Below are positions 10,568 to 21,792 of a stretch of 64,000 bases of DNA, piece after piece. The position numbers and the translations under genes were made by a program. Numbering within the stretch: the stretch's first letter is position 1; each line of letters opens with the position of its first letter. The DNA is from Paramyrothecium sp. XJ0827 (taxonomy: Eukaryota; Ascomycota; Sordariomycetes; Hypocreales; Stachybotryaceae), in the NCBI GenBank assembly GCA_020881915.1, contig JAJFPB010000010.1, forward strand, positions 868,001 through 932,000. The letters are read 5' to 3'. The notes beneath the pieces are model-generated. The model was given only the letters and a program-made list of their open reading frames with translations. It ran no database searches and was not told the origin of the DNA.

Positions 10568-11176
10568 TTAGAGCACTCGGTATGCGTCGTAGATGACAGT
10601 GCTGCCTAACCTAGCCCCGCTGCCAACCCACATCCCTGTGTTTAGTGTTTTGTTGTATCTTCCATCCCCAGTCTCCATCGAGATGTAGATCCGAAAGGAA
10701 TAATCTGATGGCGATACTGTGTTGGCCCTTTCCGGGTTAAATAGCTTTTCCATCACGTCTCTCGGCCCAAATCTCCAACCCCTTGACTTGATAGTGATAT
10801 ATGCGGGCATATTGTCGTCCGTCTCGAGCAGGTAGTTGGTGTCAACGTAAGTGCTCAGATCGGATTCCACAACCAGTTGACTATCTTGTCCCCCGGGCAC
10901 GACCGTTCCAGTGGCCCAAGTCGCTGCAAAAGTCCCGCCTGTGAACGAAATCCAGTTGCGACGACCAAACGGGCCATCGCCAACGCGAACCAGCGGATTG
11001 AGATCGACAGTCATGCGGAAGTCAAGCTTCATGCCCGGTGCTGGTAGGGGGAATGCTGCGCTTGTCAGGTTCTGTGGCAGCACATGTTCTGGAAGAGGTG
11101 ATGATGCGGTCGTGAATGGCAGTTTCTGTACGCCCATGAAGCACAACAGCCTTGACAAGGTGCCCTGATAGTGCAT
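10568..11176 (-). CDS. DUF3237 (UPF0311) family protein
   Basis: A frame of 202 residues from the ATG at 11174-11176. The DUF3237 pattern is visible: a beta-rich start with LDFRMTVDL, RNWISFTGGTFAATW, a DTNYLLETDDNMPAYI segment, and the family-typical ending MWVGSGARLGSTVIYDAYRVL. Members form a small beta-barrel; biochemical function is unknown, although some sit in secondary-metabolite clusters. The first about 35 residues (LLCFMGVQKLPF onward) do not match the family core and could hold a different true start or an upstream exon. No convincing functional partner lies beside it. Confidence 0.8.
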   Translation of the reverse strand: MHYQGTLSRLLCFMGVQKLPFTTASSPLPEHVLPQNLTSAAFPLPAPGMKLDFRMTVDLNPLVRVGDGPFGRRNWISFTGGTFAATWATGTVVPGGQDSQLVVESDLSTYVDTNYLLETDDNMPAYITIKSRGWRFGPRDVMEKLFNPERANTVSPSDYSFRIYISMETGDGRYNKTLNTGMWVGSGARLGSTVIYDAYRVL

Positions 11177-13717
11177 CTTTACGGTCTGTAGAATCTATGC
11201 CAGCAATTCAGCAATTCATTAGAAGCGAATTGAAGAGACTGAATGATGACATCGATACTGCCACTGTTTTTGAGTGTAGAGATTGTGGGGTTCGACCATT
11301 GAGTTGATCAGAAAATGCCGTGCGCGAGTGCCGAAAGTATAATCTCAACTGGGTTTCTCCACGCCGAGCCTTGATCTTGACTGGCTGGCTCGGCCCGCAC
11401 GTCGATCTGAACCTGAACGCTCCTAACTCCGAATCCCGTACGTTGGAAACCTCATCGAAATCCTAAACCCACCGGATGGATATGTGGCTGTAATGGGAGA
11501 TATGGCTACGATGTTTGTTCTGTCGACATGTCTGTTCCATTAAGAGGTGGCCTTAAGTGTGCAGGATACCTGTTTAAGGTGTGTATTGCCATTCGCATTG
11601 ACCTAGGAGACTCGTCATTATGTTAGGGCCTCGCCATGAGTTGGGGATGCCTCGAGGGGCCGGGATCTCGCTTTAGGCATGATTGACTTCAGGTTTGATA
11701 AAGTGCATCGCCGTAGTCCATCCGTGATTTTCTATATAATGACCAAGAATAAACGCTTCCTCCCCAAAAGCGTTAGGCTTTCTTCTGTGAGAGACACAGC
11801 CAGAGCTTCAGCATAAAATTCCACGTGAAGCGTGGCACCCGGCCTAAACACCGTGGCCCCCACAACAGGTGCATTAGAAGCAAAGACATTATTCATTCTA
11901 TAACTGACGGATTTTGCTCCCCAATAGCATTAGTCAGCCAGTGAGAACGAGACACGGGGAACAAAGGCAGTCAATGGGATGTGCTTTTGCAGGCTGGCTG
12001 TGCAAATTCTGCTCATACTCTATGGTGCATTATACACGCCCTGCCAGTATGGTATTATTCAAGGTGTACGGTTTTCACGCTGGCTGACAGTATGAATGTG
12101 GATGGGACGGAACAAAAGCTCCACATATCCTCACAAATGTCAATTAATCCTTTCTCGACAGCCGGATGTGCATAAGCCTTTTTGAGGTGGATCAATTTTT
12201 TAGAAGACGACTAGTGTACAAGATCCAATAATCTTATATCAAAGATGGGTTTGCAAATGGAGCTGAGTCGGGACAAACAAGTTTGGAACCATAGCTGCAT
12301 TGAAGATACTTTACTGCAATAGGAGACGACTGCAAACGGGGTATTTTTACGTCACTACTTAGCTCAGTTCTACAAGACGCTTACTTCAATTGCGTAGTGA
12401 GGCCTGATCAAAGCGCTATAGGCTCCAAAAGATGGATACATGGTTCTCCCAGAAGGTTACCAGACAGCCGTGGGGGTCCACGCGGACATTCTCAAGATCC
12501 AAGCCTAACTCCCTCAGCCGCATCGCTCAAATGACGAACATTTCACTTTCGGCGCTATCTGGGAAATATTACTGTTCATGGACGTATGCAAGCAGGAAAT
12601 GTTGCGCCTTTGGTTTAACTCTCAGGGGCTCTGGTTAAGAGAATTCTTGGCATCAACCCCACGCGCCGGCAGTTGACATGGGCGCCAAAATGGTGCCATT
12701 TTGAATGTGGCTTACCCTACCTATTCTAAGAGTAGACTACATAATTATTCGCAGACCGAGCGTACAGGAAGACTGAGAATTGCAGGGATATGCTACCAAA
12801 AAAGCAAGGTTTATGAGACATGACTTGGCATCCAATAGGATGCCAGATGGGCGACGTTCCGAACGGACAAATGGTGGTGACGGGAGGTCGGCCGAAACGG
12901 ATCACGCCATACATGGGTTCTATGATCTACATACTCCTTACAATGCCGACTCGCATCCAACTTTACTTTGTCCAAATCTATTAGGCAATATTCGGATAAC
13001 CTTACAATTAACATGGTCGATCTTAATTTCCCATTTGTGAATCATCATGGAAGCTATCCATGGATCTTATGCTTGCACGCATGATGCCATACTAGACTGG
13101 CAAATCCATGGACTCACTGATTGGGCTTCGTTATGATACAAGCACGAAATCATTTCTAGGTGCTAAGAAACTTGACAAGCATGTACCTTGTTGAGGACTA
13201 GCCTGTCGGCAGCCTGACGATCCGGGCTTGGGTGGCTTTGATTGCCGGATCTCAGACGTATTCTTTCCACTACCATAATCATGATCTCCAATCCACCCTC
13301 CAATCCAACCCACTCTCCCAACTCTGGCTCTTCTCCCTATTGGACAGTATCCAGCCCCAACTGAGCCGTAATATGGCTCTTCTGAGACATGCATTTGATT
13401 CATCAAGGCCTAACCACTGCTTCGAGGCGCTGCAAGCGACACAGATGACACTAACTTACCGATGTGGTGCCAAGGGAAGCATCGTGCGCTCCGCCAGCTC
13501 TAAAGACGTCAATTGCCGTTGTTCGAGCTGTCGAGCTGCATCTCATCATCCAGAGGGAAGATAGCATCATCCTCTACAGCAGGAATTCTAGGTCAATGTC
13601 TAAATGGGAAATCTTGTACATAATATGATCAGTCTCCCATGAAATTATCAATTCATCAACAGCAGACACCTCGAACATCCCCATCAAGTGTACCTTGTCT
13701 GTGAACCCCTTTTGGCA
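11177..13717. other. 2.5 kb gene-poor region
   Basis: Only frames under about 110 codons without domains. A short perfect inverted repeat (AAAATGG/CCATTTT) lies near 12687-12703. No tRNA, rRNA or transposon signature was seen. It may be the long promoter of the downstream SBP56-like gene. Confidence 0.5.
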
Positions 13718-15524
13718 ATGAAGTCCGTTACCTTCGCCGCGGCTCTACTCGCTGAGGTGGCAATCCTAGCTGAAGCCTCGCCAACAAACGTGCAGAAGAA
13801 ATGGCTCTCACTGCCACCCTTAATCCCATCGATTCCTGGGGTTACGGAGCCTTTAGCCTCAAACGTACCTCCTCTCCCTATTATCCAGGTTCCAACCCCT
13901 CCTCTTGAGAGTCCCCCATTCCCGGTCAGCAACATCAAGCCAAAGAAAATCGGGTACTTCTGGACTGGCGCTGGTGACAACGTGCACAAGGACTTCCTGG
14001 TTGTGACCAGTCTCGATGATGTAAGTATTAGTCACTTAGGGTACAAGTATGTACTGACCAAGTCTCAGGATACCTTTGGGACTATCATTCATATTTCCGA
14101 TGTTCCCACCAGTGGCAACTCCCCTCACCACCTTGGCCCCTCTGCTGATGGCAAGACGCTTGTCGGTGGTGGTCTTCTTTCTTTGCTGAAGACTCAGGAC
14201 ACGGCATTCTACTGGGATAATAGTGACCCTTACCACCCAAAATTCTCGCACAGTAACAGGGCACTGCTGAGCTCCATCACTGACGAGATTCGCGCCAAGC
14301 CGGAAGGGTATGTCTAGCACAGCTGACAACGAATCAACTCAGAACTGATTTAATGTAGTGGATTCTTCATCACCTACATGGGAAGCGCCGTGGGCACCTC
14401 CCCTGGTCGCTTGGTTGAGACTGATGCCCAAGGAAAGATCATCCATGAGTGGCCCGAAGACGTTGAAGGAACCGTAAGCCAATTCCTCACGAGCAAGTTT
14501 CCAGCTTTTAACAATTTCACAGCTCAATATCCTTGGAGAGCGATTCAGCCCCCACGGTTTAAGCATTGATTGGGACAAGGGCCTGATTCTTACATCAGAC
14601 TACGTTGTGCCTCTTAGCATCCTCAAGCCGGTCTCGGCCATTGGCATTCAAAGGGCTAATACTCTCCGCCTATGGAATCTTTCTAACCGCAAGATCATCT
14701 CCACAATCACAATCCCCAATGTATGTGCACCAGTCGAACGTCCGACATGGAGGATCACCAGTCTAACCTCTCTTAGGGTGGCGGAATTCAAGATGTCAAG
14801 TTCATCCCTGGCAACAAGGAGAGCGCTGCTCTTGCCACGTGAGTCGAATTGATCATCATTGCCCAGAGAATTGAATCTAACGATGATTAGAGCCGTTGAG
14901 ACCGGACAAGTCTGGATCATCTACCCCTTCCGAAAGAATGCAAACGGAAAGCAAGGCGTTGCGCAGCTGCTTTATGACCTCGGCCCAAGGGCTAAGAAGT
15001 CCGTGGCTATCTACTCCGACATTTCCGATGACGGCAAATGGGCTTACTTTAGTATCACTTTGGGCAACCATGTTGCTGTACTGGATATCTCTGATCTCAA
15101 CAATGTCAAACGGTTGGACAACCCCGATGAGATCCAGCCAATCATCGGTCCTCACTATGTCAAACTTTCTCCTGATAAGAAGAATCTCCTGGTCACCGGC
15201 TACTTTGTCCAAGCTGGCGATGTGAGCTTTACCCATAACCGCAGCTCTACTATGGTCGTCTACTAACTGCTTTAGATCTCTGTGCTCAACACACCGGGCG
15301 ACTATAAAGCTCACTGGATTGACGTCCTTCCGAATGGTGCACTGAGCTTCAATCGTACCATCGACTTCGAGCGCATTTTTACCCAAAGTCGCGGCGGTGC
15401 TGTAAGTCCATCTTTATTACCATGAAATCCAGTCATCAAGAAACTGCTAACACTTCCTCGACAGCGTCCGCACAGCAGTGTTATCTTTGATCTTACTGAC
15501 CCCCAGAACCCAAAGTACTACTAA
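13718..15524 (+). CDS. secreted SBP56 / methanethiol oxidase-like protein
   Basis: Eight exons: 13718-14020, 14069-14307, 14359-14473, 14523-14720, 14777-14838, 14891-15221, 15276-15401, 15465-15524; introns 48-63 nt, GT-AG throughout. The joined protein matches the selenium-binding protein 56 family: DVPTSGNSPHH with LVGGGLLSLLKTQDTAFYW, FFITYMGSAVGTSPGRLVET, IIHEWPEDVEGT, FSPHGLSIDWDKGLILTSDY, YSDISDDGKWAYFSITLGNH, DEIQPIIGPHYVKLSPDKKN and a final RPHSSVIFDLTDPQNP block. Family members include methanethiol oxidases, copper enzymes that turn methanethiol into formaldehyde, hydrogen peroxide and hydrogen sulfide. Unlike cytosolic animal SBP56, this one starts with a clear signal peptide (VTFAAALLAEVAILAEA) and a proline-rich linker, so export is predicted. 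Substrate is not known. Confidence 0.88.
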
Positions 15525-15833
15525 GGGTGGGCGGTGAGCAGGGTAATGTTGGGCTGCAGCGAGCTCTGGGTGTTCAACACCCCCAGACCTAGCACTCTTT
15601 TCTGGTACTAGCGAACACGAGCGGTTGTTTTTAAGTAGCTTATACGAGGATTGTATCGTGCCTTTAATTAATATTTTCCTTCGACTTCGTACTTCGTCCG
15701 CGATGGCAAGTGAACAGTGTATTGAGGATCATGCTCTAGTTGCTTCGCTGCTCACAGCCAGTTATCAACCCAAACTTTATGAAGACTTCAAGACCAGATC
15801 AAGAGCAATACGAGGCAAAATTAAGTGGATTTA
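15525..15833. other. intergenic, convergent
   Basis: About 300 bp between the ends of the SBP56-like gene and the kinase-like pseudogene; nothing recognisable. Confidence 0.5.
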
Positions 15834-16604
15834 TCAAACTTCATAACCAACTTTCGCACAAGCAGCCTTGTATTCTTCCTTGCCCAACCATCTTGGATCT
15901 CTTTCTTGTGCCCTCAACCAATCTCGACATTTTCCCGCCAGCTCTTCATAATATTCCTCGGATTGCTTGGCTACTTCTTCGGTGGATCCAAGGTTAATAG
16001 CAGTCAACCTTTCCTTCACTTTCTGACCTACTTCCGCCAGACTTCCACACGCCTTCAGTGTCCACGCGTCCTGAATGATGTCTTCAATCGCACTAGCCTC
16101 GGGAGCAATAGGGTGGCGCCCACTTCGGACTGCTTCTTTCATTTCTCTGACCCGGGAAGCGGTGACTAGTGTTTGAATGGCATCATCAGGATCCGTACCT
16201 CAGAGTATCCAATGAAGACAACCCGCGAATCGCTGATGCGCGCGTTCCATGTGTCGTTGATACAGCTTTCGGGGGTGCACCTCCGGAGGGCTGTGCCGCG
16301 CTTCGTACTCCAGAATGCCTGCAGCTGATGGCGTCCGAGGCAAGCTACCAAATCCCACCAGTTTCAACACTCCCTTGCTGTCGATCCCTATATCACTCAC
16401 TTTCGTGTTGACTGGGATGAGCCCAAGGCTCTCAACACTCGTGATCGCTGAAACAAAATCAACGGCCCAGCGTCTGTGCGTGAAGGCGCCGGCCTCAGTT
16501 ATAACACTGGACAAAGGTAAGAGCTCCTCATAGAACACCATTTCCGGCTCGCCCAAGTCCAAATTCTTGACCAGATGACGGCGTGGATGCTGCTTCAGGA
16601 CCAA
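15834..16604 (-). pseudogene. protein kinase-like C-lobe fragment with in-frame TGA
   Basis: One reading frame of about 256 codons is interrupted by a single TGA at 16200-16202. The upstream half has LGLIPVNTKVSDIGIDSKG and LKLVGFGSLP, corresponding to the catalytic-loop and DFG region of the fungal small kinase-like family (DFG read as VGFG, catalytic Asp not evident), then SPPEVHP resembling an APE region. After the stop the same frame continues GTDPDDAIQ, REMKEAVRSGRHPI and EDIIQDAWT, the usual C-lobe continuation. The context ...HWIL[TGA]GTDPD suggests a Ser codon TCA changed to TGA. No ATG or N-lobe with a glycine loop or Lys motif lies upstream. A 37-nt intron (GTACGG...ACTAG) cannot be wholly excluded but would start after the TGA. 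Best read as a decaying kinase-like gene. Confidence 0.6.
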
Positions 16605-17131
16605 TACTGACAGGCAGAAGACAAGACGTTTCCTTGCATATCAGCCGCTAAATGCTATTATGATGGCACGCCCCCACCAACACGCCCCGATTTACATGTA
16701 ATAGGATAAATGAGCCTGTAAGACCAACCGCGCAAGAGTAGCAAACAATAGTTGGGTCAACGTGTCATACTAAGAACTTCTTGGAGGCGCTGCGCCTGTC
16801 TCACCTTTCCCAATCTTGGAGTACGTTGTATCCTCCATTTCCTGTGGGGCTGAAGATGCCGCCCAACAAATACCTTAGCCATAGCGACCTGATAAACTGA
16901 AAGAAATGAAGCAAGAACTCTGATGACCATGGAATGTAAGCGTGTTCGACCCAAGCAGCTGTCGCATGACTCCTTATTTTAACCATGTAAACAAGACCTC
17001 CAAGTGGTGGGCTTTCACTTGGAGTCATGATGTATGACAACGGGCCAACATGCACTCTCCCTTATCGCAAAATTCCTCCTTGAAGGATCCAAGACTTTCA
17101 TTCTTCTTCTCCGGCCAACGAGTGAATCTTT
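16605..17131. other. intergenic
   Basis: No coding signal; probably 3' region of the serine racemase-like gene and whatever remains of the kinase-like promoter. Confidence 0.5.
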
Positions 17132-18289
17132 CTAAGCAGCATAGAGCTTTGCTAGCCCATCCGCTGCGACATTACCACCACTCAATACGATGCCCAAATC
17201 CCACCCTGTTTCCCCCGCTTCCCTTTCAACCATGGATCGAAAGTCCTCGTCGAATAGCACTACTGCAAGCGGTACTGCTGCGCTCGGCTCAACAACGAGC
17301 TTCATCCGCTCCAGAATCAATCTCATGGCCATCTTGATTTCATTCTCCGAGACAGCGTACATCCCTTGGACAAGCTTACGCTCATATAGGATGCTCCAGG
17401 GATGCACTCCCAGAAACGAACGTAGCCCGTCCGCAATTGACATGCTGTCGACGTAGGTGATCCTCTCTCCTTTCTCCATTCCGCGTTTGGCATCATCCGC
17501 GCCCTCAAATTCGGGTTCAGCGCCAAACACCTTTATGCCCGTGTCCTCGCAGCTCAGTGCTATGCCGGATAGCATTCCGCCGCCACTGCAGGGAGCGATT
17601 ATGGCGTTCAGACCCTTGACTTGATGTTGCAGCTCAAGACCCATGGTGCCCTGCCCAAGGATGATGTCCGGGTGATCGTAAGGCGGAACGAGGCGGGCGC
17701 CCGTTTCCGCAACAACACGCTCGGCAACGGCCAATCGATCAGTCAGGGTACTAAAAATGACATTCGCGCCATAGCCCTTTGTGGCAGCGACTTTGCTGGG
17801 AATCGTGATGGACGGCATGACGATATGCGCGGGAATGTTGTTTTCTTTGGCCGCCAAAGCAAGTGCTTGTGCGTGGTTACCTAGTCGAGGGAAAGACGCG
17901 ACTTATCAGACAAAGGAATCTTGCACGGAAAAGACACGGCATGTCATGATACCTGAGCTATGTGTGGCCACGCCCTTCTCTCTCCCTCCGTTTTCGATCC
18001 ACCCAGGCTCCAACTTGAGCCTTTCAATGGCATGAAAGGCACCTCGCGCTTTGAAGGCCCCCACGCGCTGAAAGTTCTCGCATTTGAACCAAAGCCTGAA
18101 GACTGGCTTTGCTGGCTCCCTCTGCTCAAGCTCACTGCCCAATACAGCTGCATCTCTTGGAGTTGACGCCAACTCATTTAGAAAGCTACTCGTCATGACC
18201 GGAGTCAAGTGAATGTAAGGCTGGATTAACTTGTGCGCTTCAATTACCGAGTCCCTGGTCAGGGGAGGGCAAGTGGAGATGTCCGCCAT
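17132..18289 (-). CDS. serine racemase / threonine dehydratase-like PLP enzyme
   Basis: Exons 17953-18289 and 17132-17880 (72-nt intron) give 361 residues. Fold type II PLP enzyme: the Schiff-base lysine lies in FKARGAFHAIERL, the substrate/PLP loop THSSGNHAQALALAA is created exactly across the splice junction, and the PLP phosphate loop is SGGGMLSG. VMPSITIPSKVAATKGYGA and the C-terminal LSGGNVAADGL match eukaryotic serine racemases, which interconvert L- and D-serine and also eliminate water from L-serine or L-threonine. Racemase versus dehydratase cannot be settled by motif. The open frame extends upstream through a TTG, but the first ATG (18289) is followed by the expected MADIS...PPLTRDSV start. 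Same strand as the amidohydrolase, transporter and regulator that follow upstream. Confidence 0.92.
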
Positions 18290-19291
18290 GCTGAGAGTCC
18301 TAAGGGGTTGTGCAGAGTAAAGAGTCGTAGACAAAACTGCCGGGATGCAGGAAACGCGAAGGGCACCGTGGAAGAGAACTGTGCGATTTCTTTGACCCGG
18401 AAGACGTCTCCTGACTCACGTGTGCCGATTCCCGGTGCCAAGCGAATGAAAGCTGCAGTCCAACATATTTCGGAGGATCCGACGCCAACCGGGCCCCCCC
18501 GCAATGGGAGGACCGTCAAGCGATGGCCCGATTCTGTGATTGGAGTGCTCACCGTGTCTGAATTGAAGGATTTTGCTAGTAGGCATTGTCTTCCAGGGAC
18601 CTTTTTTCATGTCACTTCGCTGGCCATACATAGTACGGCTTACAGTGGGGAACCAAAAAAACCGCTCAGTATTTCAGATGTCGCTCGTGACGTTCGAGCT
18701 GGCATTATACTCCTCAGGAGTACAGGGTATTCGCGTTGGTATTGTGACTGCGGCTAGCATGTCGTGGGCCAGTAAATCAGCATACTGCCCTATTCCGTAC
18801 TTGACGGGTAACTGGGCTAGTATTAAATGTAGAGAGCACTATGATCCTCAGTTACATTGACGAAAATATTGTTTTGCAAGTTTCGAAATTAGAATTTCAG
18901 GCCTTATTTATCCATGCGTAAATGAATATACGGCGAGGGTAAACAGATGCTCCCACCGGGTGAGCAGAGCTTAGCAGACCCTCAATTGAGCCTGGGGCAT
19001 TTTTGAAAGGATCCTGTGTAGAGAGAACATTGTTTTACACAAGCTTATAGCCGCGAGAGTATCATGCTTTCCACCAGGGTTGGCATTATGAGGCCGTTTA
19101 TATTGGCGTACGAGATTTACGTGTTCCTCGCGCTGGTGGCATTGTGCATCCATACAAAAATATCAAGTACAACCCAAGCCCAGGTCAATTCCATAACGTA
19201 CAATGTGTGGATCTATCACACAGTTGATCAAAGTAGATGGCAAGAATGTAGACCTTTCCGGCAAAGGCCGCTCGGTGATCTTTCACTACGC
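18290..19291. other. intergenic, about 1 kb
   Basis: Frames here (up to 174 codons on the plus strand) are low-complexity in domain terms and antisense to the racemase promoter; none is supported as a gene. Confidence 0.5.
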
Positions 19292-20905
19292 TTATGCTTG
19301 GTAAAGTTTCTCTCCACGAGACCAAGTTTGCCATACTTTGGCTTCTAACAGCTTCTCTGGCTCCCACGTTGTGTCCAAGACTAAGAAGTCAGCTTGAAGT
19401 CCCGGCTTTAAACTACCAACCCATGACTCTGCAAACCGTGAGTATGCAGCGCCAGACGTTGCGGCTGTCATCGCGTGGGCGAGAGTAAGTGCGCCGCTTG
19501 GGTTGACCTGTCCAGGATAGTCCCTGTTGCTTGCTGACCTTCGCGTTGTGGCACTGTACAGGTTGTGGAAAGGGAGGTGAGGCGCCGTTGGCGCGTCTGA
19601 GCCAATGGCTACGCAAGCGTTGCCGTCAAGGAATTCTCGGTAAGCGAACGCTCTCGCCCAGGCTTCCGGTCCAACAAGCTCAGCGTAATCGATGAGCCGC
19701 GCAGGATCGCTATGAATCGGCTGTACAGATGCTGTGATACCCAGTTGTCCAAGGCGTTTCGCGTCGTCCACGCTCGTAATTTCGAGATGCTCGATGCGGT
19801 GCCGACCATTGGGGGTGTTGGCGCTGGCAATACAGTTCACTGCTTGTGTCACCGCTCCATCTCCAATAGAATGGATGGCGCATTGCATTCCTGCGGCTGC
19901 AGCTTCTTTCACAATCTCTTTCATCTCCTCCTCGGGCCACATTGGATGGACAAGCTGCGCTTTTTTGCCGTAGGGACGGCTGAGCGCTGCTGTACAACCA
20001 TCGACGACCCCATCATTAATCAGCTTGATGCCAACAATGCAGAAGTCCTTGGCCTTGGACGGATGCCATTGGCGATGCATCTCCAGAGCCTCGTCGAGCC
20101 GCTCGCGCCTCTTTCGTGGGTCGACGTGGTACGGAATCATCCAGTGCGCGGCGACATGTAGAGGAAGTCCTTTCTCGCGCCGGTAGATCTGTAGCGCCTC
20201 CCATAATTGCGTGTCCATGGCCATATCTATGATTCCTGTGTACCCAGCTTGTATGTATGCGTCAAAGCTGCGGGCCAAAGCTGCCTGGAGGTCATCAGGT
20301 GTGCACTGCTTCAATAAATGCGCCCATACAAATTCCACCACTGCTGTTTCCATGACAAGTCCCGTGGGCTTTCCAGCATCGTCGCAGGGCAGATACTCTG
20401 GACACAGCGCCTTGATCTCTTCAATTGGCAGCTCGTTCAGGGCCGCAGTATTGCACCAGGTCGAGTGGAGATCGAGTGCCTCAACGAAAATTGGCCGAGA
20501 ATCGAGGTCATCCAGCGTACAGGCTAGCGCTTCGCCCTTCGTGATGAATTGCTGCCAACCGCGGCAGAGTATGCGTGGCAACTCGGGATGAGACTTTGCA
20601 TGACGAGAGATGGCAGTACGGATCTCCGTAAGTGACTGACATGGTTCCAGATCCAGCTTGAGCAGTGAGAGCCCAAAGAACAGTATGTGCACGTGAGCGT
20701 CGATGAAGCCAGGCACGATGATACGCCCAGCTAAGTCAACACTGACGGCGCCTGACTCTTTGGCCGTCAAGATTGCTTGATCAGTATGGGATCCAATGTG
20801 AAGGATCTCTGTGCCTTTCGCCACCATAGCATCGGGGTGCTTCCCGGCATCTGCCAAATCTGACCCCTGGAAGAATATTCCATTACTAAAGATTGTAGTA
20901 GCCAT
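19292..20905 (-). CDS. metal-dependent amidohydrolase, YtcJ-like (amidohydro_3)
   Basis: A single exon of 537 residues. The TIM-barrel amidohydrolase pattern is clear: GRIIVPGFIDAHVHILF supplies the HxH metal ligands, VGIKLINDGVVDGCTAAL holds the probable bridging lysine, and AIHSIGDGAV, HRIEHLEI and AIGSDAPTAPHLP supply the remaining His and Asp ligands. The beta-sandwich half-domains are built from both ends (start MATTIFSNGIFFQGSD, end GLQADFLVLDTTWEPE). Family members hydrolyse N-acyl, amide or related bonds in small molecules; the substrate is not evident. No signal peptide, so cytosolic. Lies on the same strand as the PLP enzyme, MFS transporter and Zn2Cys6 gene, which suggests a shared catabolic role but does not prove it. 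Confidence 0.9.
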   Translation of the reverse strand: MATTIFSNGIFFQGSDLADAGKHPDAMVAKGTEILHIGSHTDQAILTAKESGAVSVDLAGRIIVPGFIDAHVHILFFGLSLLKLDLEPCQSLTEIRTAISRHAKSHPELPRILCRGWQQFITKGEALACTLDDLDSRPIFVEALDLHSTWCNTAALNELPIEEIKALCPEYLPCDDAGKPTGLVMETAVVEFVWAHLLKQCTPDDLQAALARSFDAYIQAGYTGIIDMAMDTQLWEALQIYRREKGLPLHVAAHWMIPYHVDPRKRRERLDEALEMHRQWHPSKAKDFCIVGIKLINDGVVDGCTAALSRPYGKKAQLVHPMWPEEEMKEIVKEAAAAGMQCAIHSIGDGAVTQAVNCIASANTPNGRHRIEHLEITSVDDAKRLGQLGITASVQPIHSDPARLIDYAELVGPEAWARAFAYREFLDGNACVAIGSDAPTAPHLPFHNLYSATTRRSASNRDYPGQVNPSGALTLAHAMTAATSGAAYSRFAESWVGSLKPGLQADFLVLDTTWEPEKLLEAKVWQTWSRGEKLYQA

Positions 20906-21792
20906 TGCTGCCGATTTGGGATATCGCTTGTGTGAGAAGCCTATTAGGAAAACGGGATCCCGGGGCCTTTAAGATAAGAACAATCATGGCGAAAACAGAC
21001 TCTTCCATACGCTGGGGACTAATTGTTGAGATCCGTTGTTTTTGACGGATCAATGGCTATTCCGATCCATTGGTGGCTGGGATGTGGATGTCTTGTCTAT
21101 AGCTTCCGCTGGTTAGCGCTAGCCTTTCTTCTTCTTTAATCAATATAATATGCTCATTTCAACACTAATAAGCCCTTCATCGGCCGTACTGACTCCATCA
21201 CGGCTAGTGCGGGCCTGGACTGGAGCCAACGCCGACAATCCAATTGGCGGATACACCTTCTAAAAGCGACATAGCTCCAAACCGCTCCACTAAACGACTG
21301 ATCTGCGAAAGTGAGTCCTGGCTTATCTTCGTTTGACGCGCATTGAGGTGAGGAGGCCATATCAACGTGATATCATGCGTTCCTACTCCGGGCCGGGCTT
21401 GAGGAACTCTGGACAGCAGGCCGGCTATTTCTTCCAAGTCCCGGTTCCCGGCCAGCCTTCGTCGTCAGCTCAGTACACTAGGCTACCCTGCATTTGGCTG
21501 TTTTCTGTCGTGAGTGGTACGCAGGAGAGTTTGTTGTTGGAAGCAGAGTGAACATCACAGGCAGTCTAGCATGAGAATGGCTGAATGTCTTCTTGTGGCT
21601 ATGGTTCACACGAGATGCTCATGGCAAAGATCAATGATGCTACATGAATCTATAAGCAGCCGCTCAATTACTTGGCCAAAAAAAGGGAAAGAAAAAATAG
21701 GATCTGTCGAGCATGGTATTGCGAGGAAAACAGCTTAGATATAGATGCTATTAACAAAGCAACTGTATACAGATAATAAAGACAATGGCTGG
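20906..21792. other. intergenic
   Basis: Promoter of the amidohydrolase gene and 3' side of the MFS gene. A minus-strand frame at 21204-21437 has no recognisable domain and is not called. Confidence 0.5.

Noticed and set aside
18233..18757. 174-codon plus-strand frame
   Set aside because: Begins antisense to the first exon of the PLP enzyme and has non-coding-like composition.
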